A DNA stretch of 64,000 bases from RUG11783 sp964599695 (GCA_964599695.1 CAZRGP010000006.1:1-64000), one strand, 5' to 3'. Positions 1-9,497 are shown, counted from the first letter of the stretch. Made by a program: numbers and translations. Notes: generated from the sequence alone by a model not told the origin.

Positions 1-278
1 GTTACCCTGAGCACTCTCTCCGCAAAGTTGTATGACAAGACTCCGGACTTCGGTATTTTTCTGGTGTTTCCCAGATACTGTATCGTTGCCTCCACCTCAT
101 TGCGGATCTCTTTCTCATTGTCTGTCCAGTCTTTAACATCTTTCTTTGCAGACGTGATCATCTGCCGCTGCCTGAACAAGACTGCATTGGACAGGTTGTT
201 TGAAAGATGCGCAATTCGGTCGAGATAAGCATAAACAGCATCGCTTTCGCTTACCTGAATGTTCAGGATCCGATACAT
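1..278 (-). CDS. tnpB: IS605-family TnpB (OrfB), N-terminal part only
   Basis: Reading leftward from an ATG at 278, preceded by an AGGAGG-like site, there is an open frame of 92 codons running off the window edge. The translation has the hydrophilic N-terminal look of the IS605 OrfB/TnpB family, with LSNNLSNAVLFRQRQ resembling the family's LSKNLYNxxxxxxRQ stretch at residues 27-41. TnpB proteins are RNA-guided DNA endonucleases encoded by IS200/IS605 transposons. The catalytic RuvC residues and the omega-RNA region would lie outside the window. The gene diverges from tnpA across a shared promoter region, which is the classical IS605 layout. Whether the gene is intact cannot be seen. Confidence 0.75.
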   Translation of the reverse strand, partial: MYRILNIQVSESDAVYAYLDRIAHLSNNLSNAVLFRQRQMITSAKKDVKDWTDNEKEIRNEVEATIQYLGNTRKIPKSGVLSYNFAERVLRV

Positions 279-314
279 CAGTTGCTATTCCTCCTTTCTG
301 GCACTTATGTCCTT

Positions 315-335
315 TGTTATAATATAATTATACCA
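315..335. promoter_or_regulatory. Divergent extended -10 promoters of the IS605 element
   Basis: On the plus strand TGTTATAAT (315-323) serves tnpA. On the minus strand TGGTATAAT (complement of 327-335) serves tnpB. Both have the TGn extension, and neither has a good -35 box. The two -10 elements lie 4 bases apart, so the two promoters probably compete. Confidence 0.6.
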
Positions 336-366
336 CATACCATTATGTCAGTTGAAGGAGGATAAT

Positions 367-810
367 ATGCGAATCAATTCATCAGGTTACTATGTCAACC
401 GTCACAGTTGTTTCCTGCTCCAGTATCATCTGGTGCTTGTGACCAAATATCACAGACCCGTCATTACCGGAATAATTGAGGACTCTCTAAAAGCATATAC
501 GGAGAAGTATTTCAAGGATCGGGACTGTGTGATCGAGGCCTTTGAATGTATGCCTGATCACATTCACATTCTTTTCGACGCACCCCCACAGATCAACTTA
601 ACAGAGTTTATCAACGCGTTTAAATCCGCTTCATCCCGCAGGATGCGTTCGGATCATCCTGAAGAGATATCCAGATATTATCAGGAACCCTACTTCTGGA
701 GCCTTTCATACTTTATTGGTTCTGTGAGTGATCGGACTGCTGCAGCGGTGAAAAACTATATCAATAATCAGAAGGGGGATTTGGCCGATTCACCCACGTC
801 TGATTCATAG
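367..810 (+). CDS. tnpA: IS200/IS605 Y1 transposase TnpA
   Basis: This encodes a 147-residue single-strand DNA transposase of the HUH/Y1 type. The metal-binding HUH motif is visible as H65-I-H67 in the context MPDHIHILF, and the catalytic tyrosine is Y131 in VKNYINNQKG. Length and motif spacing match intact IS200-type transposases. The ATG at 367 is chosen because GAAGGAGG lies just upstream; an earlier in-frame TTG at 352 overlaps that site. The protein would cut and rejoin the hairpin ends of the element as single strands. The last codons overlap the terminal hairpin at 794-822. Both motif residues and the full length are kept, so the gene looks functional. Confidence 0.93.
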   Translation: MRINSSGYYVNRHSCFLLQYHLVLVTKYHRPVITGIIEDSLKAYTEKYFKDRDCVIEAFECMPDHIHILFDAPPQINLTEFINAFKSASSRRMRSDHPEEISRYYQEPYFWSLSYFIGSVSDRTAAAVKNYINNQKGDLADSPTSDS

Positions 811-822
811 AATCACACGTGG
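794..822. mobile_element. Terminal hairpin of the IS605-type element (tnpA-side end)
   Basis: CCACGT-c-TGATTC pairs with GAATCA-c-ACGTGG around an ATA loop, a nearly perfect 13-pair stem with one C/C mismatch. Subterminal imperfect hairpins are what Y1 transposases recognise. The stop codon of tnpA (808-810) lies in the loop and stem. The exact cleavage site was not determined; it should lie within about 20 bases to the right, so before the hydrolase gene at 844. Confidence 0.7.
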
Positions 823-843
823 TACTCTCGGCTAAGGATAGAA

Positions 844-1806
844 ATGAAGAAAGTGATGAAAATCGTATTGATCCTGTTAGCGGTACTTCTCGCACTGGGT
901 GTCGCCGCATTCTTTTATATCAAGTCCATGATGCCGAGCGGCGATGGGAACAATGATATTGTCGAAGGCTATTACAAAACCTTCAAATCTGATGCTGCAT
1001 TGGAAATGAAGTATTCCCAGCTTGGTAGTTTTGAAACTGCCTATACAGAGTTTGACTCTGAAAACGCGACTATCGGAAAAGTGCGCGTTTGGTATCCGAA
1101 GGTATTGGAAGACGGCGAAAAAACCTGGCCGATGATCATGGTGGTCAACGCCAGCGGTACGCCTGCCACCTCTTATGAGCCCTTCTTCCCGCGTTTGGCC
1201 TCCTGGGGCTTTATCGTGGTCGGCAATGAGGACGGTCAGACCGGAAACGGTGAAACAGCCTCTCTTACCCTGGATTTTATGCTGAACATCCCCGCCGACA
1301 GTGTGCTTTCCGGTAAGATCGATTATGGCAACATGGGCATTATCGGTTATTCCCAGGGCGGTGCCGGTGCGATCTGCGCAGTGACGAACTATGAAAACGG
1401 CGCCCGATATAAGGCTATGTTTACAGGAAGCGCCGCCTATCCCACACTGGCCAAAAACATGGGCTGGGAGTATGATTCTGCAAAAATCAAGATCCCCTAT
1501 TTTATGGCCGCCGGTACCGGCAAGTCTGATGATTCAGGCAATGATCCGGAAAAAGGATACGGCGGAGTATCGCCGCTTTCCGCACAGATCGCAAATTACA
1601 ACAGCATCTCTGATGACGTGCAGAAGGTCCGGGCACGGGCAGTTGGAGCGGAGCACGAACAGATGCTGATGCGCTCGGATGGATACATGACCGCCTGGAT
1701 GCTGTATCAGCTCACCGGCGATGCGGAGGCAGGCTCGGTATTCGTCGGGGAGAATGCGGAGATCCTTCACAATGCCAACTGGCAGGACGTGGAGAAGAAT
1801 CACTGA
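844..1806 (+). CDS. Membrane-anchored or secreted alpha/beta hydrolase
   Basis: This 320-residue protein starts with a short basic stretch and a hydrophobic segment (residues 6-27), so it is exported or membrane-tethered. The body is an alpha/beta hydrolase fold. The nucleophile elbow is GYSQGG near residue 168, preceded by IDYGNMGII, as in dienelactone hydrolase/polyester hydrolase-like esterases. A late Asp (around 230) and His (EHEQML, around 275) are plausible remaining triad members. The ATG at 844 has an AAGGA 5 bases upstream. The end of the IS605 element lies immediately upstream, so the native promoter may be displaced. Substrate is unknown. Confidence 0.8.
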   Translation: MKKVMKIVLILLAVLLALGVAAFFYIKSMMPSGDGNNDIVEGYYKTFKSDAALEMKYSQLGSFETAYTEFDSENATIGKVRVWYPKVLEDGEKTWPMIMVVNASGTPATSYEPFFPRLASWGFIVVGNEDGQTGNGETASLTLDFMLNIPADSVLSGKIDYGNMGIIGYSQGGAGAICAVTNYENGARYKAMFTGSAAYPTLAKNMGWEYDSAKIKIPYFMAAGTGKSDDSGNDPEKGYGGVSPLSAQIANYNSISDDVQKVRARAVGAEHEQMLMRSDGYMTAWMLYQLTGDAEAGSVFVGENAEILHNANWQDVEKNH

Positions 1807-1893
1807 ATCAGAAGGTTAGGCGCGGCATAACGTCAAACAGTAAGCGGAAGCAGATCGTAAGCTGGAGTTATTGCCTGAAGCTCCAAGCAGAAC

Positions 1894-1929
1894 GAAGCCC
1901 CAGAGAGCAGCAATGCTTTCTGGGGCTTC
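1894..1929. terminator. Strong hairpin between the convergent hydrolase and carboxypeptidase genes
   Basis: GAAGCCCCAGA (1894-1904) pairs perfectly with TCTGGGGCTTC (1919-1929). It sits between convergent genes and probably ends transcription from either side, although neither flank has a clean T-tract. The rest of 1807-2024 shows only a weaker GGAG/CTCC hairpin near 1862-1885. Confidence 0.5.
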
Positions 1930-2024
1930 TCAGCCTTTGCAATGACGATTATTCTTATTACTTGACTACTTCCGTATTAGCCCGCCGCAAATGCAGTTCG
2001 CTTTTGTTATTCCCAGGAATCAGG

Positions 2025-3401
2025 TCATCTGTTCCTTCTTCTCTGCTGTTCCCGGATCCGCTCCTGGCGCTCCTGGCGCTTCTGCTGAGCTTTCTGCTGA
2101 CGCGGTATCACCACCATCATGTAGTACACATACATTCCGCCGAACACCAGAAGGATTGCATAGATGATCATCGCGGGTGTGGATGTCAGGATCGTGGCGA
2201 TAATATCCAGGATCCTAGCAGTGATGCTGAGTCTGATATTCTCGGTGCTGATGAGATTCACCGTCCCAATATAAATCCCGTCGGAATACACTTTCGCGGT
2301 CCCGATCACATCGCCCTCGGCAACAGGCGCCTTGATGAAATCCGGTATTTCGGTCTCATAAGTCAGCACCGGCGCCTCATCCACGGTCTCATCGACCAGC
2401 GTGGAAAGATCCGTTTCGGTACAGAGCATAAGATAATCCTTCTCCGCAGAATATTTCATCGGCACTTCCGTGACGGGAGTCCCCGCAGGCGCGACTTTCT
2501 TCATCGCAACATATCTGTAAAGCCAGTCCAGAGATATCCTGGCATTCGCAAAAACGGAGTTGCCCTGGCTCCAGTGACGTGTATCGACTTCAAAAGGAGC
2601 TCCGAGGAAAACAGCTACATATCCGATTCCATCCTTCTCCGCCGAGGTCACAAAACATCTTCCGGACTCATCTATCGTTCCCGTTTTGATGCCGGCGATA
2701 TAGGAGGTATAGTAGCCGGAGTTGGGATCCTGCATCTTGTTGGTGGAGATCAGATCCCTTTCATAATGTTTGTTGGTCTCCGGCAGGGTGTATCTCGCCA
2801 TACTGGCGATCTCCATGAAGTACGGTACGGTCATGGCCCACTCGGTGATCTTGTAGAGATCTTCCGCTGTAGTGTAATGCTCCGCGTTGAAAAGGCCATG
2901 AGGATTCGTGAAATGAGTACCTGTGCATCCCAGATACTTCGCTTTCATGTTCATCTTCTCGATGAACTCATCCCTGCCGTAAAAGTTCGCCACGGTCGAG
3001 GCAGCCTCGTTCGCCGACTGAAGCAGCATACAGCAGATCAGATCATACATCGTCAGCTCTTCGCTTCCGGCGAGCCCCGCGTTGCTGATGTTGATCCCGT
3101 CGAACTCGTTCCATACTCCGTTGGGGACGGTTACGATGGTGTTATGGGGATCGGGACACATCTCAAGCGCCAGCGCCGCCGTCATGATCTTGGTGCATGA
3201 CGCGGGATACATCTGCTTTGTCGCGTTCTTTTCATAAATGACTCTTCCGGTGTTTGTATTGACGATGTAGGCAGCCTCAGCCGTCACCTCTACGCCGAGC
3301 TCGATCTCCGTAGCGGAGGCATAGCAGGAATATACCGGGGCTGTCAGCAGCACGATACACATCAGAAGGGGCAATATCACTTTTGTCGCAAATCTTCTCA
3401 T
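2025..3401 (-). CDS. D-alanyl-D-alanine carboxypeptidase (class A low-mass PBP)
   Basis: This enzyme trims the terminal D-Ala of peptidoglycan stem peptides outside the membrane. The 458-residue product has an N-terminal signal segment (residues 8-28). The three penicillin-binding motifs are S68-C-T-K71, S129-A-N131 and K239-T-G241. A C-terminal hydrophobic segment (about 405-430) followed by a very basic Gln/Arg-rich tail anchors it. The size is right for the DacF/PBP5 group. Its ATG overlaps the stop of tex (ATGA, 3398-3401), so translation is coupled. It is the last gene of the recG-tex-dac operon. Confidence 0.95.
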   Translation of the reverse strand: MRRFATKVILPLLMCIVLLTAPVYSCYASATEIELGVEVTAEAAYIVNTNTGRVIYEKNATKQMYPASCTKIMTAALALEMCPDPHNTIVTVPNGVWNEFDGINISNAGLAGSEELTMYDLICCMLLQSANEAASTVANFYGRDEFIEKMNMKAKYLGCTGTHFTNPHGLFNAEHYTTAEDLYKITEWAMTVPYFMEIASMARYTLPETNKHYERDLISTNKMQDPNSGYYTSYIAGIKTGTIDESGRCFVTSAEKDGIGYVAVFLGAPFEVDTRHWSQGNSVFANARISLDWLYRYVAMKKVAPAGTPVTEVPMKYSAEKDYLMLCTETDLSTLVDETVDEAPVLTYETEIPDFIKAPVAEGDVIGTAKVYSDGIYIGTVNLISTENIRLSITARILDIIATILTSTPAMIIYAILLVFGGMYVYYMMVVIPRQQKAQQKRQERQERIREQQRRRNR

Positions 3402-5563
3402 TGGACGTTTTTCTTAGCTTTCTTGATCGATAGACTGATACGTTTCTTCTCCGGATCCACTCCCAGAACGTAGGTGTCAACCACGTCCCCAACTTTCACC
3501 GCTTCAGAAGGATGCTTGATGAATTTGTCCGCGATCTCGGAAATGTGAACCAGACCGTCCTGATGAACACCGATATCGACAAAGCAACCGAAATCGACCA
3601 CATTCCGAACCGTCCCGCGCATGATCATACCGGGTTTCAGATCCTCCATCTTCATCACGTCGGTACGCAGCATCGTCGGAGGGAGCTCATCCCTGGGATC
3701 CCTTCCCGGCTTGGCCAGTTCCTTCACGATATCCGTGATCGTGGGAACGCCCACACCGCACTTGTCCGCCACTTTTTCCACACCCAGCAGCTTGACTCTG
3801 GCCGAAAGATCCTCTCCTTCAGCTGAAGCGATATCCTCCATGTCCACGCCGCACAGGCTCAGGAGCTGCTCCGCGGCGGCATAACTTTCCGGGTGAACTC
3901 CGGTGTGATCCAGAAGATTCTTGCTCTCCGGTACACGAAGAAATCCCGCGCACTGTTCGTAAGCCTTCGGTCCGATACCGGACACCTTCATGAGAGAGTT
4001 TCTGTTCTTGAACGCACCGTTTTCCTCGCGGTAAGCAACGATGTTCTTGGCGGTCTTGTTTGAGAGTCCGGAGACTCTTGCGAGCAAAGAAGGCGACGCA
4101 GTGTTGAGGTCGACACCTACCGCGTTTACGCAGTCCTCAACGACTCCGGAAAGGGTCTCATCCAGACGCGCCTGGGGCATGTCGTGCTGATACTGACCGA
4201 CGCCGATAGCCTTCGGATCGATCTTGACGAGCTCCGCCAGAGGATCCTGCAGCCTTCTCGCGATGGAGACGGCAGATCTCAGTGAGACGTCGTACTGCGG
4301 AAACTCCTCCGCGCCTAGTTTTGACGCGGAATAGACAGAAGCTCCCGCTTCATTGACCATCATATAAGCGACACCCGGCATATCCGAGATCATATCAGCG
4401 ACAAAGATCTCCGACTCCTTGGAAGCAGTTCCGTTTCCGATGGCGATCGCAGTGACATTGTTTCTGCGGATCATCCCGGTAAGAATGCGCTTCGCTTCCT
4501 CGGTCTTGTTGTGGGGCGGTGTGGGGTATACTACACCTGTCTCAAGGACCTTTCCTGTCTCATCCACAACAGCGATCTTACATCCGGTGCGGTAAGCGGG
4601 GTCAAATCCCATCGTCACCTTATTCTTCACAGGAGGCTGCATAAGCAGGGGCTTCAGATTCAGGCCGAACATATGGATCGCCTGCTCGGAAGCCATGTCG
4701 GTGAGTTCATTGCGTATTTCTCTCTCCACGGACGGGAAGATGAGCCTGCTGTAGGCGTCCTCCGCTGCGGCAGCGACAAACGGAGTGCTGACGCTCTCTT
4801 CCTTTTTGACCGAGTGGTTCTTCACGATGGTGAGAGCTGCGGGTTCATCCACCTCCACCGATACTTTCAGGAATTTCTCCGCTTCGCCGCGGTTGATCGC
4901 AAGGACACGGTGGCTCGGGATCTTCCCCACCGCTTCGCTGTAATCATAGTAAAGTCTGTAGACGCTGTCCTCTTCGGTCGCTGCCTTGGAAGCAATGAGT
5001 CCCGCCTTGTGGATGAGATCCTTGAGCAGTCTCCGGATATCCGCATCGTCGGAGATATGCTCCGCGATGATGTCGCTGGCACCTGCCAGCGCCTCCTCCA
5101 CCGATGCGACACCTTTTTCCTCGTCCACAAAGGGGAGCGCCAGTTCTTCTATCGTACCTTCTTTCGTCTCCTGAGCGAAAAGGATCTCCGCCAGAGGTTC
5201 CAGACCTTTTTCCTTTGCAACGGTAGCCCTGGTCCTTCTCTTCTGCTTATATGGTCTGTACAGATCCTCAAGCGCAGCCTGAGTCTCTGCAGCCTCGATC
5301 TGAGCTTTCAGTTCCTCGGTGAGCTTTCCCTGTTCCTCGATCGAATGAAGGATCTCCTCCTTCCTCTTGTCCAGGTTGCGCAGATAGTTGAGTCTGTCCG
5401 CGATGGAACGGATCAGTTGGTCGTCCATCGTTCCGTGCTGCTCTTTTCTGTATCTCGCGATGAAAGGGACGGTGTTCCCTTCATCGAGAAGTTTGATCAC
5501 ATTCTCTACATGATTCCTCTTTTGGCCGAACTCGCTGGCCAGGATCTCCACATGTTTGTCCAT
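3398..5563 (-). CDS. tex: Tex-like transcription accessory / S1 RNA-binding protein
   Basis: This is a 721-residue Tex family protein: N-terminal helical region, a YqgF/RuvC-like domain (GFDPAYRTGCKIAV near 325), a helix-hairpin-helix region (DLNTASPSLLARVSGL near 495) and a C-terminal S1 domain (GMIMRGTVRNVVDFGCFVDI near 645). Tex proteins bind nucleic acid and affect transcription, and in some species act in virulence gene expression. The ATG at 5563 is preferred because it has AGGAG 6 bases upstream; an in-frame TTG at 5578 overlaps the recG stop. It lies 11 bases after recG and overlaps the next gene by 4 bases. Confidence 0.95.
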   Translation of the reverse strand: MDKHVEILASEFGQKRNHVENVIKLLDEGNTVPFIARYRKEQHGTMDDQLIRSIADRLNYLRNLDKRKEEILHSIEEQGKLTEELKAQIEAAETQAALEDLYRPYKQKRRTRATVAKEKGLEPLAEILFAQETKEGTIEELALPFVDEEKGVASVEEALAGASDIIAEHISDDADIRRLLKDLIHKAGLIASKAATEEDSVYRLYYDYSEAVGKIPSHRVLAINRGEAEKFLKVSVEVDEPAALTIVKNHSVKKEESVSTPFVAAAAEDAYSRLIFPSVEREIRNELTDMASEQAIHMFGLNLKPLLMQPPVKNKVTMGFDPAYRTGCKIAVVDETGKVLETGVVYPTPPHNKTEEAKRILTGMIRRNNVTAIAIGNGTASKESEIFVADMISDMPGVAYMMVNEAGASVYSASKLGAEEFPQYDVSLRSAVSIARRLQDPLAELVKIDPKAIGVGQYQHDMPQARLDETLSGVVEDCVNAVGVDLNTASPSLLARVSGLSNKTAKNIVAYREENGAFKNRNSLMKVSGIGPKAYEQCAGFLRVPESKNLLDHTGVHPESYAAAEQLLSLCGVDMEDIASAEGEDLSARVKLLGVEKVADKCGVGVPTITDIVKELAKPGRDPRDELPPTMLRTDVMKMEDLKPGMIMRGTVRNVVDFGCFVDIGVHQDGLVHISEIADKFIKHPSEAVKVGDVVDTYVLGVDPEKKRISLSIKKAKKNVQ

Positions 5564-5574
5564 ATATGCTCCTG

Positions 5575-7635
5575 TCAATTCATTGTCAGGTCTGCGTCCC
5601 TGAAGAGACGTTCGACCTGTTCTTTCATTTTACTGTGCCCGGACAGATCCGGATCGGACTGTATCAGTTTCTCCGCAGCGTCATTGGCCGCATACAGTAC
5701 TTTCTCGTCATCCGCCATGTCCGCAACTGCCAGATTGGGCAGTCCGTGCTGCCTGTTCCCGATAAAATCTCCAGGTCCTCTCATTCGCAGGTCTTCCTGA
5801 GCAATTATAAACCCATCGTCTGTTTCTGTTAACAGTTTCAATCTTTTGCGGGATGTCTCGCTCTCCTTGGAAGATACCAGGACGCACCAGCTTTGAAGGT
5901 CGCTCCGTCCGACTCTTCCTCTCAGCTGGTGGAGCGTGGAGAGGCCGAACCGCTCCGCGTTCTCAATGATCATCAGAGTGGCGTTCGGGCAGTCGACGCC
6001 CACTTCGATGACGGTGGTCGAGATAAGAACCTTGATCTTCCCGCTTTGAAAATCATTCATGATCTGTGCTTTCTCCTGTGAGGAGATCTTTCCGTGTATC
6101 AGCGCAGTCGATATCCCCTTCAGCTCATGACCCGCCAGTTCTTCGTAATACTTTGATGCAGAGATCGTCGATTCACCCAGTGATTCGCTTTCTTCCACAA
6201 GAGGACATACGATATATACCTGATGCCCCTCCTCTACGGTCCTGCGCACAAATCCCAGGTATCTCTCCCTGTATGTATCATCTACAAGGAGTGTCTTCAC
6301 CGGTCTTCTTCCCGCCGGCATCTCATCCAGGACAGAGATGTCCAGATCCCCATACAGGATCAGGGACAATGTCCTCGGGATCGGGGTCGCAGACATGACC
6401 AGAGTATGCGGATAGGAACCTTTCCTGGAAAGTGCCGCCCTCTGATTGACACCGAACCTGTGCTGCTCGTCGGTGATCACCAGGCCCAGTCTGTGGTATA
6501 CCACATCGTCCGATATCAGAGCATGGGTGCCAACAACCAGATCCGCATTTCCTGCCTCGACCTGTCTGAGAAGCTCTGACCTCTGTTTTCCTTTCACCGA
6601 GCTTGTAAGGAGACCCACCGTTATCCCGAAAGGCTCCAGAAACTTACGGAACGTTTCAGCATGCTGCGCGGCAAGCACTTCGGTCGGAGCCATTACAGCG
6701 CTCTGATAGCCGTTTTTCGCGGCGAGATACACCGCCGCCGCTGCGACTGCAGTCTTCCCGCTTCCCACATCTCCCTGAAGAAGTCGGGACATCGGCTCGC
6801 TTTTTCCGAGATCCGAAGCGATCTCGGCGACCGATCTTTTCTGCGCTACGGTGAGTTCAAAAGGAAGCGACGCGTAAAACGCAGACGGATCCAGAAAGGA
6901 GAATGCGTTCTCACTCTGAACCTTCTTGCGCTGTCTGCGCATTTTCATTCCAAGAGTGAGGGTAAACAGTTCCTCGAAAACAAGACGTCTGCGCGCCTGC
7001 TGCGCATCTTCGGTTCCGGCAGGAAAATGGATGTCCCGGATCGCAGTATCCCGGTCCGCAAGGCGATAACGCTCCATCACCTCATCCGGCAAAAATTCTT
7101 CGATACAGCATTCCGGATCACTCAGGATCGCTTTCACATTCGTGGCTACCATCCGTGAGGTAAGCCCTTCCGTCAGCGGATACTGAGGCGTGAGCCCTTC
7201 CATCTCATCCGGCCTTACCAGGACCGGGTTTGTCATCTGCCTGCGCAGAAGATCGCCCTGCAGTTTTCCGTAGAAGATATATTCCTGCCCCACAAATAGA
7301 TTCCGCGTAGCATAAGGATTGTTGAAAAAGACCAGTTCCAGTTCCTGACCGGCTTCGGTGGAAGCGAATACCCTCGCTATGGTCCTTCCGCCTTTCGTGC
7401 GGACTGCAGGTGTCTTGGTGTCCACCACCGCGCGAACTGTTGTCATGCTTCCTACGGGGAGCTCATCCAGATCCTGAACGTCGGCGTAATTCAGATACCC
7501 CCGCGGATAGTGTCTTAAAAGATCTCCATATGAGAAGATCTTCAGTTTCTCATATAGAGCAGCACGCTTCTGTCCGACGCCCTTCAGGTGCCGGACACTG
7601 CGATCCATGAAATTGTCTGATCTGTCTTTTTCCAC
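5575..7635 (-). CDS. recG: ATP-dependent DNA helicase RecG
   Basis: RecG is a branch-migrating helicase that remodels stalled forks and recombination intermediates. The 686-residue frame has the N-terminal wedge/OB region (residues 60-140), Walker A GDVGSGKT (288-295), the DEQH box (389-392), SATPIPRT after it, and the C-terminal helicase motif with QLRGRVGR. Length is normal. The start at 7635 is GTG with a poor ribosome-binding site; an ATG 9 codons downstream is possible, and family alignments could decide. It is the first gene of recG-tex-dac and is separated from rny by a terminator. Confidence 0.96.
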   Translation of the reverse strand: MEKDRSDNFMDRSVRHLKGVGQKRAALYEKLKIFSYGDLLRHYPRGYLNYADVQDLDELPVGSMTTVRAVVDTKTPAVRTKGGRTIARVFASTEAGQELELVFFNNPYATRNLFVGQEYIFYGKLQGDLLRRQMTNPVLVRPDEMEGLTPQYPLTEGLTSRMVATNVKAILSDPECCIEEFLPDEVMERYRLADRDTAIRDIHFPAGTEDAQQARRRLVFEELFTLTLGMKMRRQRKKVQSENAFSFLDPSAFYASLPFELTVAQKRSVAEIASDLGKSEPMSRLLQGDVGSGKTAVAAAAVYLAAKNGYQSAVMAPTEVLAAQHAETFRKFLEPFGITVGLLTSSVKGKQRSELLRQVEAGNADLVVGTHALISDDVVYHRLGLVITDEQHRFGVNQRAALSRKGSYPHTLVMSATPIPRTLSLILYGDLDISVLDEMPAGRRPVKTLLVDDTYRERYLGFVRRTVEEGHQVYIVCPLVEESESLGESTISASKYYEELAGHELKGISTALIHGKISSQEKAQIMNDFQSGKIKVLISTTVIEVGVDCPNATLMIIENAERFGLSTLHQLRGRVGRSDLQSWCVLVSSKESETSRKRLKLLTETDDGFIIAQEDLRMRGPGDFIGNRQHGLPNLAVADMADDEKVLYAANDAAEKLIQSDPDLSGHSKMKEQVERLFRDADLTMN

Positions 7636-7651
7636 GTCCCGTATCTCTGAA

Positions 7652-7688
7652 AAAATACCGCTTTCCGCAGAAGCAGAAAGCGGTGTCT
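7652..7688 (-). terminator. Rho-independent terminator of rny
   Basis: ACCGCTTTC (7657-7665) pairs with GAAAGCGGT (7676-7684). Read on the minus strand the stem is followed by ATTTTTTC. It separates rny from the recG operon. Confidence 0.85.
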
Positions 7689-7699
7689 TTTAATTGTTC

Positions 7700-9256
7700 T
7701 TATTTTGCGTAATCAATGGCGCGGCTCTCGCGGATCACATTGACCTTTACCTGTCCCGGATAGCTGAGCTCATTCTCGATCCTGGAGCAGATGTCGTGAG
7801 CAACGACCGCCAGTTTGTCATCGGATACCTTCTCCGGCTTGACGAAAATGCGGACTTCCCTACCGGCCTGGATCGCGTAGGAACTCTCGACGCCGTCGTA
7901 GGAATTTGCGATCTCCTCGAGCTTGGAGAGACGGTTGATATAGTTCTCCAGATTCTCGCTTCTTGCACCCGGTCTGGATGCGGAAATCGCGTCTGCTGCC
8001 ATAACGATGTAAGCGAGAGGAGTAGACGGCTCCACATCATTGTGGTGCGCCTCGATGGCATGGATCACTTCAGGGCTCTCCTTGAACCTCTTTGCGATCT
8101 CAACGCCGAGCTGTACGTGCGTTCCCTCGTACTCGTGGTCTACTGCTTTTCCGATGTCATGCAGCAATCCGGCGCGCTTTGCCACCGACGGATTCATTCC
8201 GAGTTCGGAAGCGATCAGTCCGGACAAAAGGGCGACTTCCTTGCTGTGGTTGAGGACATTCTGTCCGTAACTCGTTCTGTAATAGAGTCTTCCCAGGATC
8301 TTGATCAGATCCGGATTCATCCCGTGTACGCCGACATCCAGGACGGCTCTTTCGCCTTCCTTTTTGATCTTTGTCTCGACTTCCTTTTTGGCCTTCTCCA
8401 GGCAATCCTCGATGCGGGCAGGATGGATGCGTCCGTCCTGGATCAGTTTCTCCAGTGTGACGCGTGCGATCTCCCTGCGCACGGGATCGAAGCAGGAGAT
8501 TGCAATGGCTTCCGGTGTATCGTCGATGATCAGGTCAGCGCCGGTAGCGCTTTCAATGGCGCGGATGTTGCGCCCTTCACGGCCGATGATGCGGCCTTTC
8601 ATTTCATCGTTGGGAAGAGCAACAACGGATACTGTGGATTCGGAGGAATGATCCGCTGCGCACCTCGCGATTGCAAGGGAAAGAATGTTGCGGGCCATAG
8701 TCTCGCTCTCATCCTGCAATTCCTGATTGTAAGCGTTGATCCGAAGAGCCTTCTCATGATCAAGGGTCTCATCCACCTTGGAGAGGAGGACCTCCTTCGC
8801 CTGATCCTGAGTGTACCCGGAGATCTTCTCGAGAGTCTCCACCTGCTCCTGTTTCAGCTGTTCCGCTTCCTTGATCCTCTGTTCAAGCTGTTCGCTCCTC
8901 TTCTGGAGCCTGGCAGTTTCGGAATCGATCTTCTCCTGTTTCTTGTCCAGTGCCTCTTCCTTTTGATTCAGGCGGCGTTCCTGCCCCTGGACTTCAGACC
9001 TGCGGTCACGCAGTTCCTTGTCCGACTCGGCACGCATCTTGTAGATCTCATCCTTTGCCTCAAGGATCACTTCTTTTCTGCGCTGTTCAGCGGATCGAAT
9101 TGCATCATTAACAAGGCGTGTCGCTTCCGCTTCGGCCGAACCGATCTTCGCTTCCGCAACTTTACGCCTATGTACTGTACCAAGATAAAAACAGGCAACG
9201 CCTGCAACCAATGCTGCAACGATTGCTGAAACAACGGTCGTTGTCAAAGATACCAT
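7700..9256 (-). CDS. rny: Ribonuclease Y
   Basis: RNase Y is the membrane-anchored endoribonuclease that starts mRNA decay in many Bacillota. The 518-residue product has an N-terminal transmembrane helix (residues 5-25), a long charged coiled coil (30-190), a KH domain with GRIIGREGRN (221-230) and an HD domain with catalytic H366-D367 in AGLLHDIGKA. Length and domain order match the family. The gene stands alone, with its own promoter at 9340-9369 and a terminator at its end. Confidence 0.97.
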   Translation of the reverse strand: MVSLTTTVVSAIVAALVAGVACFYLGTVHRRKVAEAKIGSAEAEATRLVNDAIRSAEQRRKEVILEAKDEIYKMRAESDKELRDRRSEVQGQERRLNQKEEALDKKQEKIDSETARLQKRSEQLEQRIKEAEQLKQEQVETLEKISGYTQDQAKEVLLSKVDETLDHEKALRINAYNQELQDESETMARNILSLAIARCAADHSSESTVSVVALPNDEMKGRIIGREGRNIRAIESATGADLIIDDTPEAIAISCFDPVRREIARVTLEKLIQDGRIHPARIEDCLEKAKKEVETKIKKEGERAVLDVGVHGMNPDLIKILGRLYYRTSYGQNVLNHSKEVALLSGLIASELGMNPSVAKRAGLLHDIGKAVDHEYEGTHVQLGVEIAKRFKESPEVIHAIEAHHNDVEPSTPLAYIVMAADAISASRPGARSENLENYINRLSKLEEIANSYDGVESSYAIQAGREVRIFVKPEKVSDDKLAVVAHDICSRIENELSYPGQVKVNVIRESRAIDYAK

Positions 9257-9339
9257 ATGTTTCAGAACCTCTCAGATTATTAGATTTGTATATATTCAAA
9301 ACACAGCTCCCGGAGCTGAGTTCAAAAATATCCGTTTAC

Positions 9340-9369
9340 ATTGTAATAAAAAATGGTCATATATGTCAA
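9340..9369 (-). promoter_or_regulatory. sigma-A type promoter of rny
   Basis: On the minus strand TTGACA (complement of 9364-9369) and TACAAT (complement of 9340-9345) are separated by 18 bases. This gives a leader of about 75 bases that contains a small palindrome at about 9304-9318. Confidence 0.75.
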
Positions 9370-9497
9370 TCCGGTTACATTTGCGGAAAACAGAACACAT
9401 TCGTATGCCATTCACGCCGGAAGGCACAATTCCGGGCGATTCATTATGGCTTCAATATGACCTTATTTGATCGGTTGTCCCCAGACAACGATTTTTC

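Noticed and set aside
1962..3200. A 412-codon plus-strand frame across the carboxypeptidase gene
   Set aside because: Antisense of a gene with all three penicillin-binding motifs; His-rich composition is a by-product of the opposite strand.
7694..9229. A 511-codon plus-strand frame across rny
   Set aside because: It mirrors the coding frame of RNase Y, whose KH and HD motifs are certain. No start signal or family match.
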